Part shown: piece by piece, positions 48,775 through 59,680 of the stretch | How positions within the stretch are numbered: position 1 is the stretch's first letter | Layout: the number at the start of each line of letters is the position of its first letter | The notes under the pieces: model-generated | Told to the model about the DNA's origin: nothing | Database searches by the model: none | Seen by the model: the letters and a program-made list of their open reading frames with translations, nothing else | Assembly (NCBI GenBank): GCA_021904315.1 | Contig: CM038914.1 | Coordinates: forward strand, 7,502,001-7,566,000 | Reading direction: 5' to 3' | Length of the DNA stretch: 64,000 bases | Source: Sphagnum magellanicum | Taxonomy: Eukaryota; Streptophyta; Sphagnopsida; Sphagnales; Sphagnaceae | Translations under genes and position numbers: made by a program

Positions 48775-48944
48775 ATTTATTTTCACATTTCAAAACTCAA
48801 ACACACAAGAGGGTTGGGTGGTAGGGTTTAGGGTTTAAACCCTAACTTGGTTCTGAGAAGGACTACATTGAAGTGAAAATGCATTAGAAAAGGCCATTGG
48901 TTACTGGAAATAGCCTTATTAGTCATAGGAAGAGAACCATTGGG
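46561..48944. other. intergenic region, no gene seen
   Basis: About 2.4 kb of AT-rich DNA with Gly/Pro-like GGACC..GGTCC words around 46780-47090 and a short (CA)n run at 48743-48772. No homology that I recognise. Confidence 0.65.
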
Positions 48945-49250
48945 TGCCCCTATTGAAAAACCTAACTAGGATAAAGGGACCTATCATTGCAATGAGTCTC
49001 TTATTAAGGCACACCCAATGCCTCTATTGAAAAACCCAAGTAGGGTAATGGGACCTATCATTGCAATTCTCTCATTATGGCAACAACCAATGCCCCTATT
49101 GAAAAACCTAACTAGGGTAAAGGGACCTATCATTGTAATGAGTCTCTTATTATGGCAACACCCAATGCCCCTATTGAAAAACACCCAACTAGGGTAAAGG
49201 GACCTATCATTGCAATTCTCTTATTATATGGCTCACCCAATTCCCCTATC
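48945..49250. repeat. tandem array, four ~73-76 bp units
   Basis: Units start near 48945, 49020, 49096 and 49168, with a degenerate fifth start at 49242. Each has cccctattgaaaaacctaac, agggtaaagggacctatcat and tgcaatgagtctcttatta. Confidence 0.92.
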
Positions 49251-52200
49251 GAAATTGCTGCACACAGGTTGTTCCCGATCATTGCACACAAAAACGTGCT
49301 TGTCACACACCCGTGTTTCCTAATCCTTGCACAATAGCACTTGCCACTTTTGGTCGTAGAAAATGAACGAGTGTGAGGCTTTAGCATCGATGCTTATTGA
49401 AGTAAAAATAAAGCAACTATGAGATATCACAACTGGCCGTTGGGGATGATCTGACTCATGGTCTCTTTCCATTAGGCTGTTATGATCACAGGATGCTAAA
49501 GGAAAGTCACTGAAAAGGAGTCCTGTGCTTGCTGCATGGACAGGCATTTTCCATTGGAGCTGGAAATTTTGTACGTAATCAATCATTGCTAGGAACATTA
49601 TTTCATATGTGGCGAACTTTCTAGAAAAATTAGAAAGAAAAAGATGTTCTCATTAAAAAAATGAGAGATTTATCACCTTCTAGTGAATTTTAGACTGACT
49701 CACAGCTCACACAACTTTGCATTTGGTCAATGCTTGACATGTAGTGCTGTGAACACAGCTATGTGAAACACATGTAATAGAAAGCTACTCTTGGGGCGGA
49801 ATCTCTGATCACAGCCAGCCCTCACACGAGGGAGGCTATGAAGGGGATCTGACTAATGGTCATTATCTGGCGTAATTAGCACTTGCTAAAGATTCTGTCC
49901 CATCATCCAAAACTTTGTGGACAGTTTTCCTCAACCGTTAGAAGTGTATACAACTGCCAGAGCTTTATGTGCTGGGGTTGTATGCATTTGAAAGAGTAGT
50001 TGATGGTAAGAACCTTGAGGTGAAGAACAACGGAATATCTCTCAAGTGACAATTACATGGGCAGTTCTGCTGATCTGAGTTTCGTCACCATGTTCACTAA
50101 ACTACAATCATAAGAACTCTACAGACAAGAGAACATTCAACAACAAGATTTTTGAGGAGACTAATCCAAAGGGTTTATTTAGGTTTGACACAAGCCACTC
50201 CAACTTCCAAGACATCAAATCCAAACACACAATCAACTAATTCAAATCAAAGAGAGACTAGGTAGGTACCTTTGGAAAGGGTAGATCCAATTCCTTCATA
50301 AAAAACACACCCTAATGAGGGTTGATGGTTGTTGTACTGAAGAAGATTATTGTCTAAACAGGCTGGGATGATTTGGTTGTTGTTATTGGGTTTGGATCAT
50401 CCATGGATTTGAGGAATTTGGATATCATTTTCTTTTCTTAACAAGTTGTTGTTCACTCCCGTGTTATATGGGTCAACTTTTTACATGATTACTACATAGC
50501 TATTGTTATCACCACGAGTAGCAAAAGTGATCAATGGCCAAAGCGAGCTCCACATCCCATGAACATGCTAGTAATATGGGTCAACTTAACCACGAGTAGT
50601 AAAAGTGATCAATGGCCAAAGCAAGCTCCACATCCCATGAACATGCTAGTAATACGGGTGAACTTGATAAATCATTTTACGAAGCTATTTTTATCACTAA
50701 TAAAGTCACCAAATGGCCATGGGAGCAAGCTCCAATTGGAGCTGACTCAGTTGAGTATGCTAGTAATAATATGGGTCAAGTTGGTTACATGATATCGCTT
50801 AGCTATTGTTATCACTAAATAAAGTGATCAATTGGCCATCAAGCTCCAAATGGGCTGAGCATTTTAGGGTTGGTCCTAACTTTAGGTTTAAGACAATCAA
50901 CATGATCATGCACATTGTACGTGTATATTACATACATACGTGGCCCATCATGGGTCTCACTAGAGAATGAAGAGTTGTCTACTTGCAATTTCCCACCCCA
51001 AAAGAGCCAAAACAATCTTGATTTTTGGAATTGTGAAACCAATGCTTTTCTTTCTACATGTGTCTCCTTTGCTAGGGAATGAAAATCCATGAGCTTCCCT
51101 TCTATGGATTTTTGGCCATCCCTAGATAACATTTCTTTGAGCTTTCTTGGGGATGAGGCATTGATGGATGAAAATAACACGAGCTTCTTTTTGAGGAATG
51201 ACATGTATGGATGAAAAAAAAACAGGAACTTGTTTTTGAGGAATGACATCTATGGATGAAAATCTGGGGAGCTTCCTTAGGGAGAAATTTTATGAAAAAG
51301 CTACATGATTATGAAAATTCAAGGAAATTGTAGAACAAATAAAAATTTGAAGGGGAAACCGTCCAGAGGAACTTTGGTACACTTCCTTGAAAATGCATTT
51401 CAAGGGATTTGCAACTATGGATGAAAATTGAGGATCATGCATCCCCATTCCCAAAGGAAAACATCCAAGTAAATTGCATAATGGATGAATGTCCAATGAA
51501 GTTTGGCCCATTTACCAAAGAATAGCATTTGGGGAAGTTGCATATCGGTTGAGACATCTCAAAAGTTGATTTTTCACTTTTCCTAGGATAGTAGAAGGGT
51601 GAAAAAATGGATGAAACCCTATTGTTTGATTGCCTCATCTTCAACTTTGCTAGATTCATCATCCCTTGTCCAAATTTGCAAAAATTTAAAGCATTTTCCT
51701 ATGAGTTAATAATACTTGAAAGACATATTATTTTTGGAAAAAATAACTCTACACTCAAAAAAACCTGCCAACAATTTGCATGAAGTAGTAGTGTATCTTG
51801 AGGATGGTAGCTTACATAATCTATGGTCCTTGCTAAGGATCTACAGGGCCTTACATATTTTGTAAGGTCCCAAGCCAGGGTTTAATAAGTACGAAAGGGC
51901 TTCTAAGAAATCTTTTGAACCTTTGGAGAATTTTCATGCCTTTGGTTGATCCCGGATGACACTTATACAAGGTATGGCCACCCTAAGAGGGGGTCCCTAA
52001 CTAAGAAGGACTCCACGGATGACACTTATACAAGGTATGGCCACCCTAAGAGGGGTCCCTACTAACAAGGACTCCACGCATTCTCTAGGCCAATGACCAT
52101 TCATTTGTTGTAATCAGTTTTATCTTTTGAAAAGATAAAATTTTATAAATTTTAATATATGTCATTTTTGTTCCATTAATTTATTTTTTTCATTATCGAT

Positions 52201-52273
52201 TTGGTTGGCAAAATGTCAACAAAAAGTTTGATTTATTAAATAAATTCAGAAAAAGAAATTCAAATAGACCCAA
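49251..52273. other. intergenic region with minor repeats, no gene seen
   Basis: Contains an imperfect repeat at 50515-50830 (taaaagtgatcaatggccaa occurs three times with variations), a palindromic-looking region near 50840-51290 with repeated gaggaatgacatctatggat words, and the duplication at 51953-52078. Open frames are short and unrecognised. Confidence 0.6.
51953..52078. repeat. two-copy tandem duplication (63 bp)
   Basis: The block from cggatgacacttatacaagg to aaggactccacg occurs at 51953 and again at 52016, with single-base indels. Confidence 0.92.
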
Positions 52274-52348
52274 TCTTATATATTAAAGTTATATGTCTGT
52301 CCGTCTGTCCGGGCAGTTTCCGGGCACTGCCCGGACCTTTGTTTGTTT

Positions 52349-52383
<35 letters not shown>

Positions 52384-52978
52384 TTTTTTGTTTTTTTTCG
52401 GGTTTTGTTTTCTGTGTCAGTTAAACTGCCCGGGAAGTTTTCGGGCATTGCCCGGACCTTTGTTTGTTTTTTTTATTTTTTTTTATTTTTTTATTTTTTT
52501 ATTTTTTGGGTTTTGTTTTCTGTGTCAGTTAAACTGCCCGGGCAGTTTCTGGGCATTGCCCGGACCTTTGTTTTTGTTTTGTTTTTTTTTGGTTTTGTTT
52601 TCTGTGTCAGTTAAATTTCCCGGACCTTTGTTTTGTTTTGTTTTGTTTTTTTTTTTGGTGATGTATTTGCTTCTTTTTTTTATCTTTTTTCTTTTGGATT
52701 TGTTTTTTCGAAAAAATCTAAGGCTACGTATTTGCTTCTTTTTTTATCTTTTTTTTGGATTAAAAAATTAAAAATTAAAAAAAAGAAATGGGCAGAAAAA
52801 TCTAAGGCTACGTATTTGCTTCTTTTTTTATCTTTTTTTTTTTGGATGACGTCTGGCCAGCAGTTCCGGGGAGCATTCACAACAACCGTGCAGGAGAAGA
52901 GGTTGCTTCCGGTCTGAAGTAAGTAACGACGAGGGGGGAGGGGGGCCACGGGTGCATTATGCACCGAGTACACACTAG
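52274..52978 (+). mobile_element. non-autonomous Helitron-like element, copy 1
   Basis: It starts with TC after an A (tcttatatattaaagttata) and ends in CTAG before a T, as expected for Helitron insertion between A and T. A GGTGCATTATGCACC hairpin (52951-52965) sits 9 nt before the CTAG. The interior repeats gttttctgtgtcagttaaac plus tgcccggacc and T-runs, and twice has aatctaaggctacgtattt. There is no Rep/helicase, so it would depend on an autonomous partner. Confidence 0.75.
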
Positions 52979-53568
52979 TATATATATTAAAGTTACATGT
53001 CTATCTGGCTGTCTGTCCGTTTGTCCGGGCAATTTCCGGGCACTGCCCGGACGGACCTTTGTGTGTTTTTTTTTTTTTTTTTTGGTTTTGTTTTGTGTGT
53101 TAGTTAAACTGCCTGAATCTCTTTATTTTTCTTTTTTTTTTTGGGTTTTGTTTTCTGTGTTAGTTAAATTGCCCGGACTTTTTTTTTTTTTTTTTTTGGG
53201 TTTTGTTTTCTGTGTCAGTTAAACTGCCCGGACCTCTTTTTTTTTTTTTTTTTTTTTGGGTTTTGTTTTCTGTGTCAGTTAAACTGCCCGAACCTTTTTC
53301 TTTTTTTTTTTGTTTTCTGTGTTAGTTAAATTGCCCAGACCTTTTTTTTTTTTTTTTGGGGTTTTGTTTTCTGTGTCAGTTAAACTGCCCGAACCTTTTT
53401 TTTGTTTTTGTTTTCTGTGTCAGTTAAATTGCCCGGACCTTTTTTTTGTTTTGTTTTGTTTTTTTTTTTTTTTTGATGGATTTTGCTTTCTGTGTCAGTT
53501 AAACTGCCCGGACCTTTTCTTTTTTTTTTTTTGCTCAACGGGTGCATTATGCACCGGGTTCACACTAG
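52979..53568 (+). mobile_element. non-autonomous Helitron-like element, copy 2 (tandem)
   Basis: It abuts copy 1 directly. Its left end (tatatatattaaagttacat) resembles copy 1's left end without the TC. It ends with the same hairpin (53541-53555) and CACACTAG followed by T. Inside are about eight copies of ttctgtgtcagttaaactgc separated by poly-T. Its 5' border may be slightly truncated. Confidence 0.7.
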
Positions 53569-54857
53569 TATATATATATTAAAAGAGTGTAAGAAAGGCA
53601 ACAAGATACAAAGAGACAAAAACATTGAAAGAATGCAACATAAACAAGAAAAAACAATTCTAAAATAAAATTTCATCTATGACGAATTATAATCCAGAAT
53701 GGTTCTGGAATTGGGTCAATGCTTGGAACGTTTAAAGAACCGGCGGTTCCAGTTAGAATCAAAGACTCACGACGGGTTCTAATTCTTTCCCCAAAAAAAA
53801 AAGGCACAGAATCAAAAGAACGGTTAGTTGTGGTTGTTTCTAAAACCTCAAAGAACCGACTGACCGACCGGAGGTTTTTTTTTACCCATTGGTTCTTCGA
53901 GACTTTTAAAAGAAAAGAAAAATTTGAGAACCGCAGTTCAGTCACATACCGAATCCAAGTATTTGAAAATTTTGAGAACCGGGGAGGGGGGCAGGCCAAA
54001 GTGGACAGATTGCCCCGGGCTGTTGACTGGCGGGTATCTCTCCCTCATTCCAAAGAACCGCCCAGCACTGACGCAGGCACATTGAAAACTCGTTCAGATG
54101 ACACCTTCCCCAGCCGATTCAAAGTAGGTAGGTAGGTAAGTAGGTAGGTAGGTAGGTATCGTGCAAGGAATAGTCTCTGTCCATTCTGTCCTTTTTGCAG
54201 ACGTGAAGTTCCATGGCCCTTCTTCCCCTAATCCACCAACACTAATCCCAAATTAAGCTGCTTAATCCCAAATTAAGGTCCTTAATCTCATCCCTCCCGC
54301 CCGACCTCCCCTTCTCTCTCTCGCCCTCGCCCTTCCTTCTTAACGCACGGCCCTTGTTCTGCTCTCTGTCTCTGCGCTCCTCTCCTCTCTTGTACCGTTT
54401 CTGCCGTTGCCAGAGCCGTGCACTTTTCGCTTGCTTGAACCTTTTTTTTTTCCCCTGTTGAAGCTCTTGTTGATGTTGTTCTTGCTCTTGGTTTTTCTTC
54501 TGGCTCATTGCTGTGCCAGTTTACTTTCTGGGTTTGTTTCTTCCGTTGTGAGTACCTGTTGTTTTGTTGTGCAAAGCTGGAAGGGAAGAAGGGGGACAAC
54601 GGTAGTTTCTTCTGCTTTTCCTTTTTCTTTGCGAATGACTTGTGTGAATGAGCTCGCAAACAATAACTTGGGTGCTGCTCAATTGCCCGGATTTTCGATG
54701 GTGCAATTGTGAAGAGAGATTAGCTGCCTTGAGTCAAGCTTGAGAAGATGCGATCATGTCCGGAATAGGAGGAGGAGGAGGAGGAGGATAGAGAGGCAGG
54801 GAAGAGAAGAGAAAAGATTCAGCTAAAGCAAGCTGACTCAAGGAGTTGTTTGTAGCG
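53569..54857. other. region upstream of the MIZ1-domain gene
   Basis: Includes a (GTAG)n run (54125-54157) and a pyrimidine-rich stretch at 54290-54440 that probably marks the core promoter/leader. A purine-rich (GGA)n segment lies at 54767-54790, just upstream of the start codon. A 138-codon open frame at 53719-54135 has no recognisable homology and is probably chance. Confidence 0.6.
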
Positions 54858-56139
54858 ATGGCAATGAATGCAAGTTACTTGCCGGCAAAGTCCAACGCGC
54901 ATCTCTACTTCATGGACCCGCCTGCAGCTGTGGAATGCCACAAGGACATACGCTACTGGACCTCACTGCGCGACTTTCTTCTTGTCCTCTTCCGCTGTTA
55001 CGGGAAGACGGGAAGAGATCATCATCGCGCTACTACTACTATCACTAGTGTCAGCAATCACAACAAAGTCGAGAAAGAAAGAGAAGCGGCGGAGTCTTTC
55101 CTGGGCGCCACTGTTACCGGCACTCTCTATGGTCAAAGGTAGGCAAGAAGAGGAAGAGAACAAACATTGCTTGTTTGTTCTGGTCGACATTCCCCTTTGT
55201 TTGCGTAGTAGTAATTACAAAGACAAGAACAGCAAGCTTGAGCGGAGACTTGGGGTGGTATGCAGGAAAGGGAGGGTGACGTTCTGTGTGCAAGGAGATT
55301 CCAGGAGCGCTCCTCTCTTGTTACTGGAGTTTGCAATGCCCACTCATTCGCTGGTACGAGAGATGTCTTCTGGGCTGTTACGAATTGCCTTGGAGTGTAA
55401 GAAGAACAAGCTTGGCAAGGACTTGAAAGCAGGCGGACTCTTTGCAGAGCCTGTGTGGACTATGTTCTGCAATGGCCGCAAGGTGAGCCACAGACATTGT
55501 CGATTTCTTCTTGTTGGAGGTGTCTGGGAGAATATACCCATCTGCTGCTTCTTTTTCTTCTTGTGGGTGTTCGGGAAAATGCCCGTCTGCTGCATCTCTT
55601 TCTACTTCTGGGTGTTTGGGAGAGTACCCATCTGCTGTTTCTTTTTCTTCTTCTGGGTGTTTTGGGAGAATATACCCATCTGCTGCTTCTTTTTCTTCTT
55701 CTGGATGTTTGGGAGAATACCCGTCTGCTGCTTCTTTTTCTTCCTGTGGGTGTTTGTGAGAATACCCATCTGCTGCTTTGGTATTGAGAAGAATCGCCTG
55801 ATGTAGAGCTCTGAATCCTTGTGGGTGTTTGTTTCTGTGCAATCAATGCAGGTCGGCTTGGCAATTAAGCGGCAGTTTGTAGATGCAGACAGGGAAGTGT
55901 TAGGGCTGATGCAGTCAGTAACCATGGGTGCTGGTGTCATCCCTGCTGTTGCTGCTGCTGCTGAAGAGGGCAGCAAAGGTGGTGGTGGTGTACGTGACTC
56001 ATCATCAGATGAAGAGATTATGTACATGCGGGCACGGTATGAGAGGGGGAGTTTCTCAGCTGATAACCTCTCTTTCCACATGATCAACCCCAATGGATCC
56101 CAAGGCCAGGAACTCAGCATTTTCTTCATTCGTGTGTGA
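54858..56139 (+). CDS. MIZ1-domain (DUF617) protein
   Basis: Member of the plant-specific MIZU-KUSSEI1 family; the Arabidopsis founder acts in root hydrotropism. The biochemical role is not settled. Three exons: 54858-55138, 55266-55482 and 55852-56139, giving 261 residues. The start is the ATG of MAMNASYLPAK. The domain begins at the end of exon 1 with FLGATVTGTLYGQ and continues as KGRVTFCVQGDSRSAPLLLL, SSGLLRIALECKKNKLG and FAEPVWTMFCNGRK (exon 2). Exon 3 gives VGLAIKRQFVDADREVLGLM, SVTMGAGVIP, EIMYMRARYERG and the typical end GQELSIFFIRV. All conserved blocks are present and no lesion is seen. The N-terminal 80 residues are divergent, as is usual in the family. Confidence 0.93.
55510..55780. 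repeat. minisatellite in MIZ1-domain gene intron 2
   Basis: Six copies of a 45-50 bp unit (ctgggtgtttgggagaatac, then ccatctgctgcttctttttc) fill most of the intron. Most period lengths are multiples of three, so the array stays open in several frames on both strands. That explains the long spurious open frames here. Confidence 0.93.
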
Positions 56140-58296
56140 ACCATGATCAGACTTTTCTTGAAGCATCAGAGCTTGCTTCTCTTCAGCTCTTCTTGTATCA
56201 TAGTGGCATTGGAAAAAAAATCCATGCAGTTTCTTTGGAGTCTTTCAATGGCAAATATTCCATCATGTGGATGGAGAAAAGGGAGAGAGAGATATTGACT
56301 CTGGCACCACTGCAACATCTGTGACACATAGCTCTCACAAACTCCCAATTCAGCTCTGTTTGGATCTTGTTGGGCAGGCTCACTCACCCATGAGCTCCAT
56401 CTGAAGTGCTGACCATCACGGCAGGGTGGGGGCAGCTCAGACTGTGCAAGAGATGACGGATATTTGGTGGAATTTCTATGTGATTTTTAGGTTTGGCATT
56501 CGCCACCTGTTGCCACTGCCACTGCTGCTTGCAGTTGCTACACATCCTTTTTCATAAGAGGAGATACTTTCAAGGAGATAATTGAGATTGTAGCTGCCAT
56601 GGAGGGGATTTGTACAAAATTGATGATCGGAGATTGTCCAAGCAAGGGTTTGAGGAAATGTTGTGTTTAACAATTGAAGCTTGTGTTTGATTAAATGGTT
56701 TGAGCCCAGCTGCAACAAATATCTTCAAGTGCAGGTCTCGTGCAGGTGCCTTGAAGGGTGTTGTTGATGTCAATGTCTGGGTGCTTGATGGGTTATGTCA
56801 ATGTTCATTTGCTTGGCATGTGCTTAGTCTCCCTTGCTCATTGAGTCCTACTCTGATTTCTGGTTGGGATTTCTGTGACAGAGATCTGGGCAGTTGTATT
56901 GATTGTTGTGTTTTGCTGCTAAGAAACAGAAAATACATCACATGATTGCACCACAACCTTCAGCAGATTTTGGAGATGAAGTTTGCAGTTTTTTTTCCCA
57001 TTTTGATTTGCAGTGTACTTTTTAGCTTCAATCAGCTGTAGATTGTATGATTTAATGCAGATCCATAGTTGGAGTGGTGGCCAACCATTGTGACCAAATG
57101 AAGGCAGTTCATGGAGACTATTCTTGTGCTCTTGTCACAATTTGAGAGTGAACTCAAGAAATAGATTCATGTGAAAAACTTTGCTACATTTGAATATCTG
57201 TAAATATATGTATCTTTGCAATCTGTGAATGTCTATCACTGTGGGAGAGTAAAACCTCAAGAGACAGGATCAATGCTTAAGAAATTTGGTACAAAAGGTT
57301 AATAGATAATAGTATGTTGCACTGAGGATCAATCTCCAATGAATCCCAAATTGCTCAGAACACTACAATTTCATCTTGACTCAAATTTGTAGTCCCTGAT
57401 TTTACTCCTAGTTTTGGGAGGTTTTGAAAACTGAATACTCACTCTGTTTTGGGTCTCTCTTCTTCTCCATCCACACTTTTGAAACAATATATGGGTCTGG
57501 TGTTTTTTTCTCCTAATTTTTGATGGTTTGGAAAACTTATTACTTCTCTCTCTCTCTCTCTCTCTCTCTTCTTCCCCACACTTCATAAAACAATGGGTAT
57601 ATGGGTCTGGTATTTTTGCTCCTAGTTTTGGGTGGTTTTGAAAATTTATTACTCTCTATTTTGTCTCTTCTCCATCCACACACCTTAAAACAATAACTGT
57701 AATCTAAGCATGATGATGCAAGAAAAAAAGCTTTGCTGGTGAAATGTATGTCACTACTTACCCAGATGGTTGCCAGATTCAAGCTTCAGATGGGTTGTTG
57801 TCACAAGTCTGCTGAACTTGAGCTTCGAAATTGCAAACAAACACGAGTGTACATATGTACATGTGTATGTATGTATGTATAATTATGGAAAAAATACGAC
57901 GAGAGTAGTGTAGATTTTGCAACAAACAACGTCATCTCCTAAATGGATGAAAGTCGCGAACGTGAACTGCGATCCCCGAACGTCGCCACTCGTCAAGGTA
58001 CACTTGTTCTTCTTCTCCTTCTCTCTCTCGCGACATAGCTGCGAGATTTGCATATCCGCCTTGCATTGCTTGTCGCGGACTCGCGTGCGAGACTGCTTTC
58101 GATTACAGCAGCTCTTACCCTTTTAAACCCACGCCTGGGTTCTGGTATTTTTGATTTTAGCATTCTTTTTTCTTTGGGTGTTGGGTTAAGGATTTCTCGC
58201 TTTCATCCTGCTAGGGTTTGGTGCAGAGGACCTAGTAGACGTTGGCAGCAGCAGATCGGACACCATTTTTTGGGCCTGTGGCGTTGAAGAAGAAAG
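56140..58296. other. intergenic region between MIZ1-domain and PRA1 genes
   Basis: It should hold the MIZ1-domain 3' UTR and the PRA1 promoter and leader. A three-copy diverged repeat at 57395-57690 (tcctagttttgggaggtttt, then tctcttcttctccatccaca, then caatatatgggtctggt) includes a (CT)n run at 57546-57569. No further gene seen. Confidence 0.65.
57395..57690. repeat. diverged tandem repeat, three copies
   Basis: Each copy has a cctagttttgggtggttttg-like start, a pyrimidine-rich middle and a cacacttttgaaacaat-like end; spacing is about 110-130 bp. Confidence 0.75.
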
Positions 58297-58896
58297 ATGA
58301 AGATGGAAACGGGGTTGCCGGTGTCGCAAGGGACCGGAGTTGCTTCCACTCCTGCAGGCCGTGCCTTTATGTCACGGGGACGAGAGGCCGTGCGATTTGC
58401 CCTAGCGCAGAAGCGTCCGTGGGGAGAAATGGTAGATCGGTCCTCATTCGCCAAGCCTGAATCCCTCGGGGATGCCACGACGCGGATTCGGAAGAATATG
58501 AGTCACTTCCGCATCAACTACGCCATTATTATTGTGGACATTGTTGCATTGAGCTTGGTGTTGCATCCGGTGTCCCTTTTCATGTTAGGGTTAGTGCTTG
58601 CGGGATGGACTTATCTCTACCTTGTGCGCACGGAGCCCTTGGTAGCGTTCGGAAGGACTTTCAGTGAGCGGGAGATTCTTGTCATCATGGGTGTGCTCTC
58701 CGTTGTGGTGGTACTGATGACCAGTGTGGGATACATATTGATGTCCGCCTTATTGGTAGGATTTCTTATCACTGCTGCCCATGGTGCTTTCCGTGTACCT
58801 GATGATCTCTTCCTTGACGATCAGGAGGCCTCTGGGGGTTTCTTATCATTCCTTGGCTCTGGAGCCACTGGTGTTCCCATGGTATCTCATGTGTAG
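58297..58896 (+). CDS. PRA1: PRA1 family protein (prenylated Rab acceptor)
   Basis: Small membrane protein of the ER/Golgi/endosome system that binds prenylated Rab GTPases and aids vesicle trafficking. It is a single uninterrupted frame of 199 residues, as in most plant PRA1 genes. The family signature appears at RPWGEMVDRSSFAKPES then RIRKNMSHFRINYAIIIVDI. Four hydrophobic segments follow in two pairs: VALSLVLHPVSLFMLGLVL with WTYLYLV, and ILVIMGVLSVVVVLMTSVGY with ILMSALLVGFLITAAHGAFR. The acidic DDLFLDDQEA tail follows the second pair. An alternative ATG lies two codons downstream of the chosen start. It is intact. Confidence 0.94.
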   Translation: MKMETGLPVSQGTGVASTPAGRAFMSRGREAVRFALAQKRPWGEMVDRSSFAKPESLGDATTRIRKNMSHFRINYAIIIVDIVALSLVLHPVSLFMLGLVLAGWTYLYLVRTEPLVAFGRTFSEREILVIMGVLSVVVVLMTSVGYILMSALLVGFLITAAHGAFRVPDDLFLDDQEASGGFLSFLGSGATGVPMVSHV

Positions 58897-59680
58897 ACCC
58901 CCCCCCCAACCCCCTTTTTTTTCGAGCTTGCAGGCACATTTTATGTCATGTTCCTCCGCACATCAAACTTGAATAGTTCATTCCTTCCTCAGGCCCATCC
59001 TTGTTGAGACTCCCTTTCAGAGATTGCATCCTGGGCATATAAGCTCAATTCTCCTTTGTTGCAGCTAGGGTGGTGAGAAGAGAGAAGAGACTTTCAATTA
59101 GGTTTGGATTTCCAGATGGGTTCAGAGCACCCTAGTTCTCTTCACAGGTGTGAGCATCTCTTAAATTCAGGATTCTCAACTTTATTAATGCAATATAGGT
59201 TCAACCCATAGTAAGAGATGCACCCATCCATTAAGTGTGGTGCACAAAGAGCTGGGGTCTTGTTAACAATTTCTCTCAGAGTATGAACATTTCAGTCTTT
59301 CTTTCTGTACATTGAGGTCTGGAAGTACACCTGATTTTTCACGACATCTGGGCATGCATATTATCCAATATTGCATATGTTGATTGAAGCTCTTTGGCAC
59401 TACCCTTCTTCCTAAGTTGTGTTCAAAGTTCTCAAATTCTTAGATGGCCTTAACTTATGTGTAGCTCTCATCTCTTGCATGTCAACCTAGCAGATTAGTT
59501 CAATAGCAATACCTAGGTACTCATACCTAGGTACTTTGGCAACTATAAGCTTGTTGTTGATGCTTGCTGTTTGAGAATTTTTGGCATCACAATCACACTT
59601 TCTTGAGAGAGAGAGAGAGAGAGAGTTGGGCTATCATTTCATGAACTAGAAGCTCTAATCGCAGACTCCTCCTTTTAAGA
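58897..59680. other. PRA1 3' flank
   Basis: Begins with a C-rich/T-rich run (58898-58923) just after the PRA1 stop, likely 3' UTR. A (GA)n tract lies at 59604-59625. No gene seen. The 5' border of the Penelope-like element should fall near the end of this stretch, but I could not define it. Confidence 0.65.

Noticed and set aside
52343-53582. Phe-rich open frames
   Set aside because: Products of poly-T tracts inside the Helitron-like elements.
53719-54135. 138-codon open frame (+)
   Set aside because: No recognisable family, composition like the flanking DNA, and the far end runs into a (GTAG)n repeat.
54868-55806. 312-codon open frame (+)
   Set aside because: It runs out of frame through exon 1 and both introns of the MIZ1-domain gene and the minisatellite. 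The spliced model explains the conserved domain.
55378-56144. Long overlapping open frames on the - strand
   Set aside because: They are generated by the 45-48 bp intron repeat and the complement of MIZ1-domain exons; no homology.
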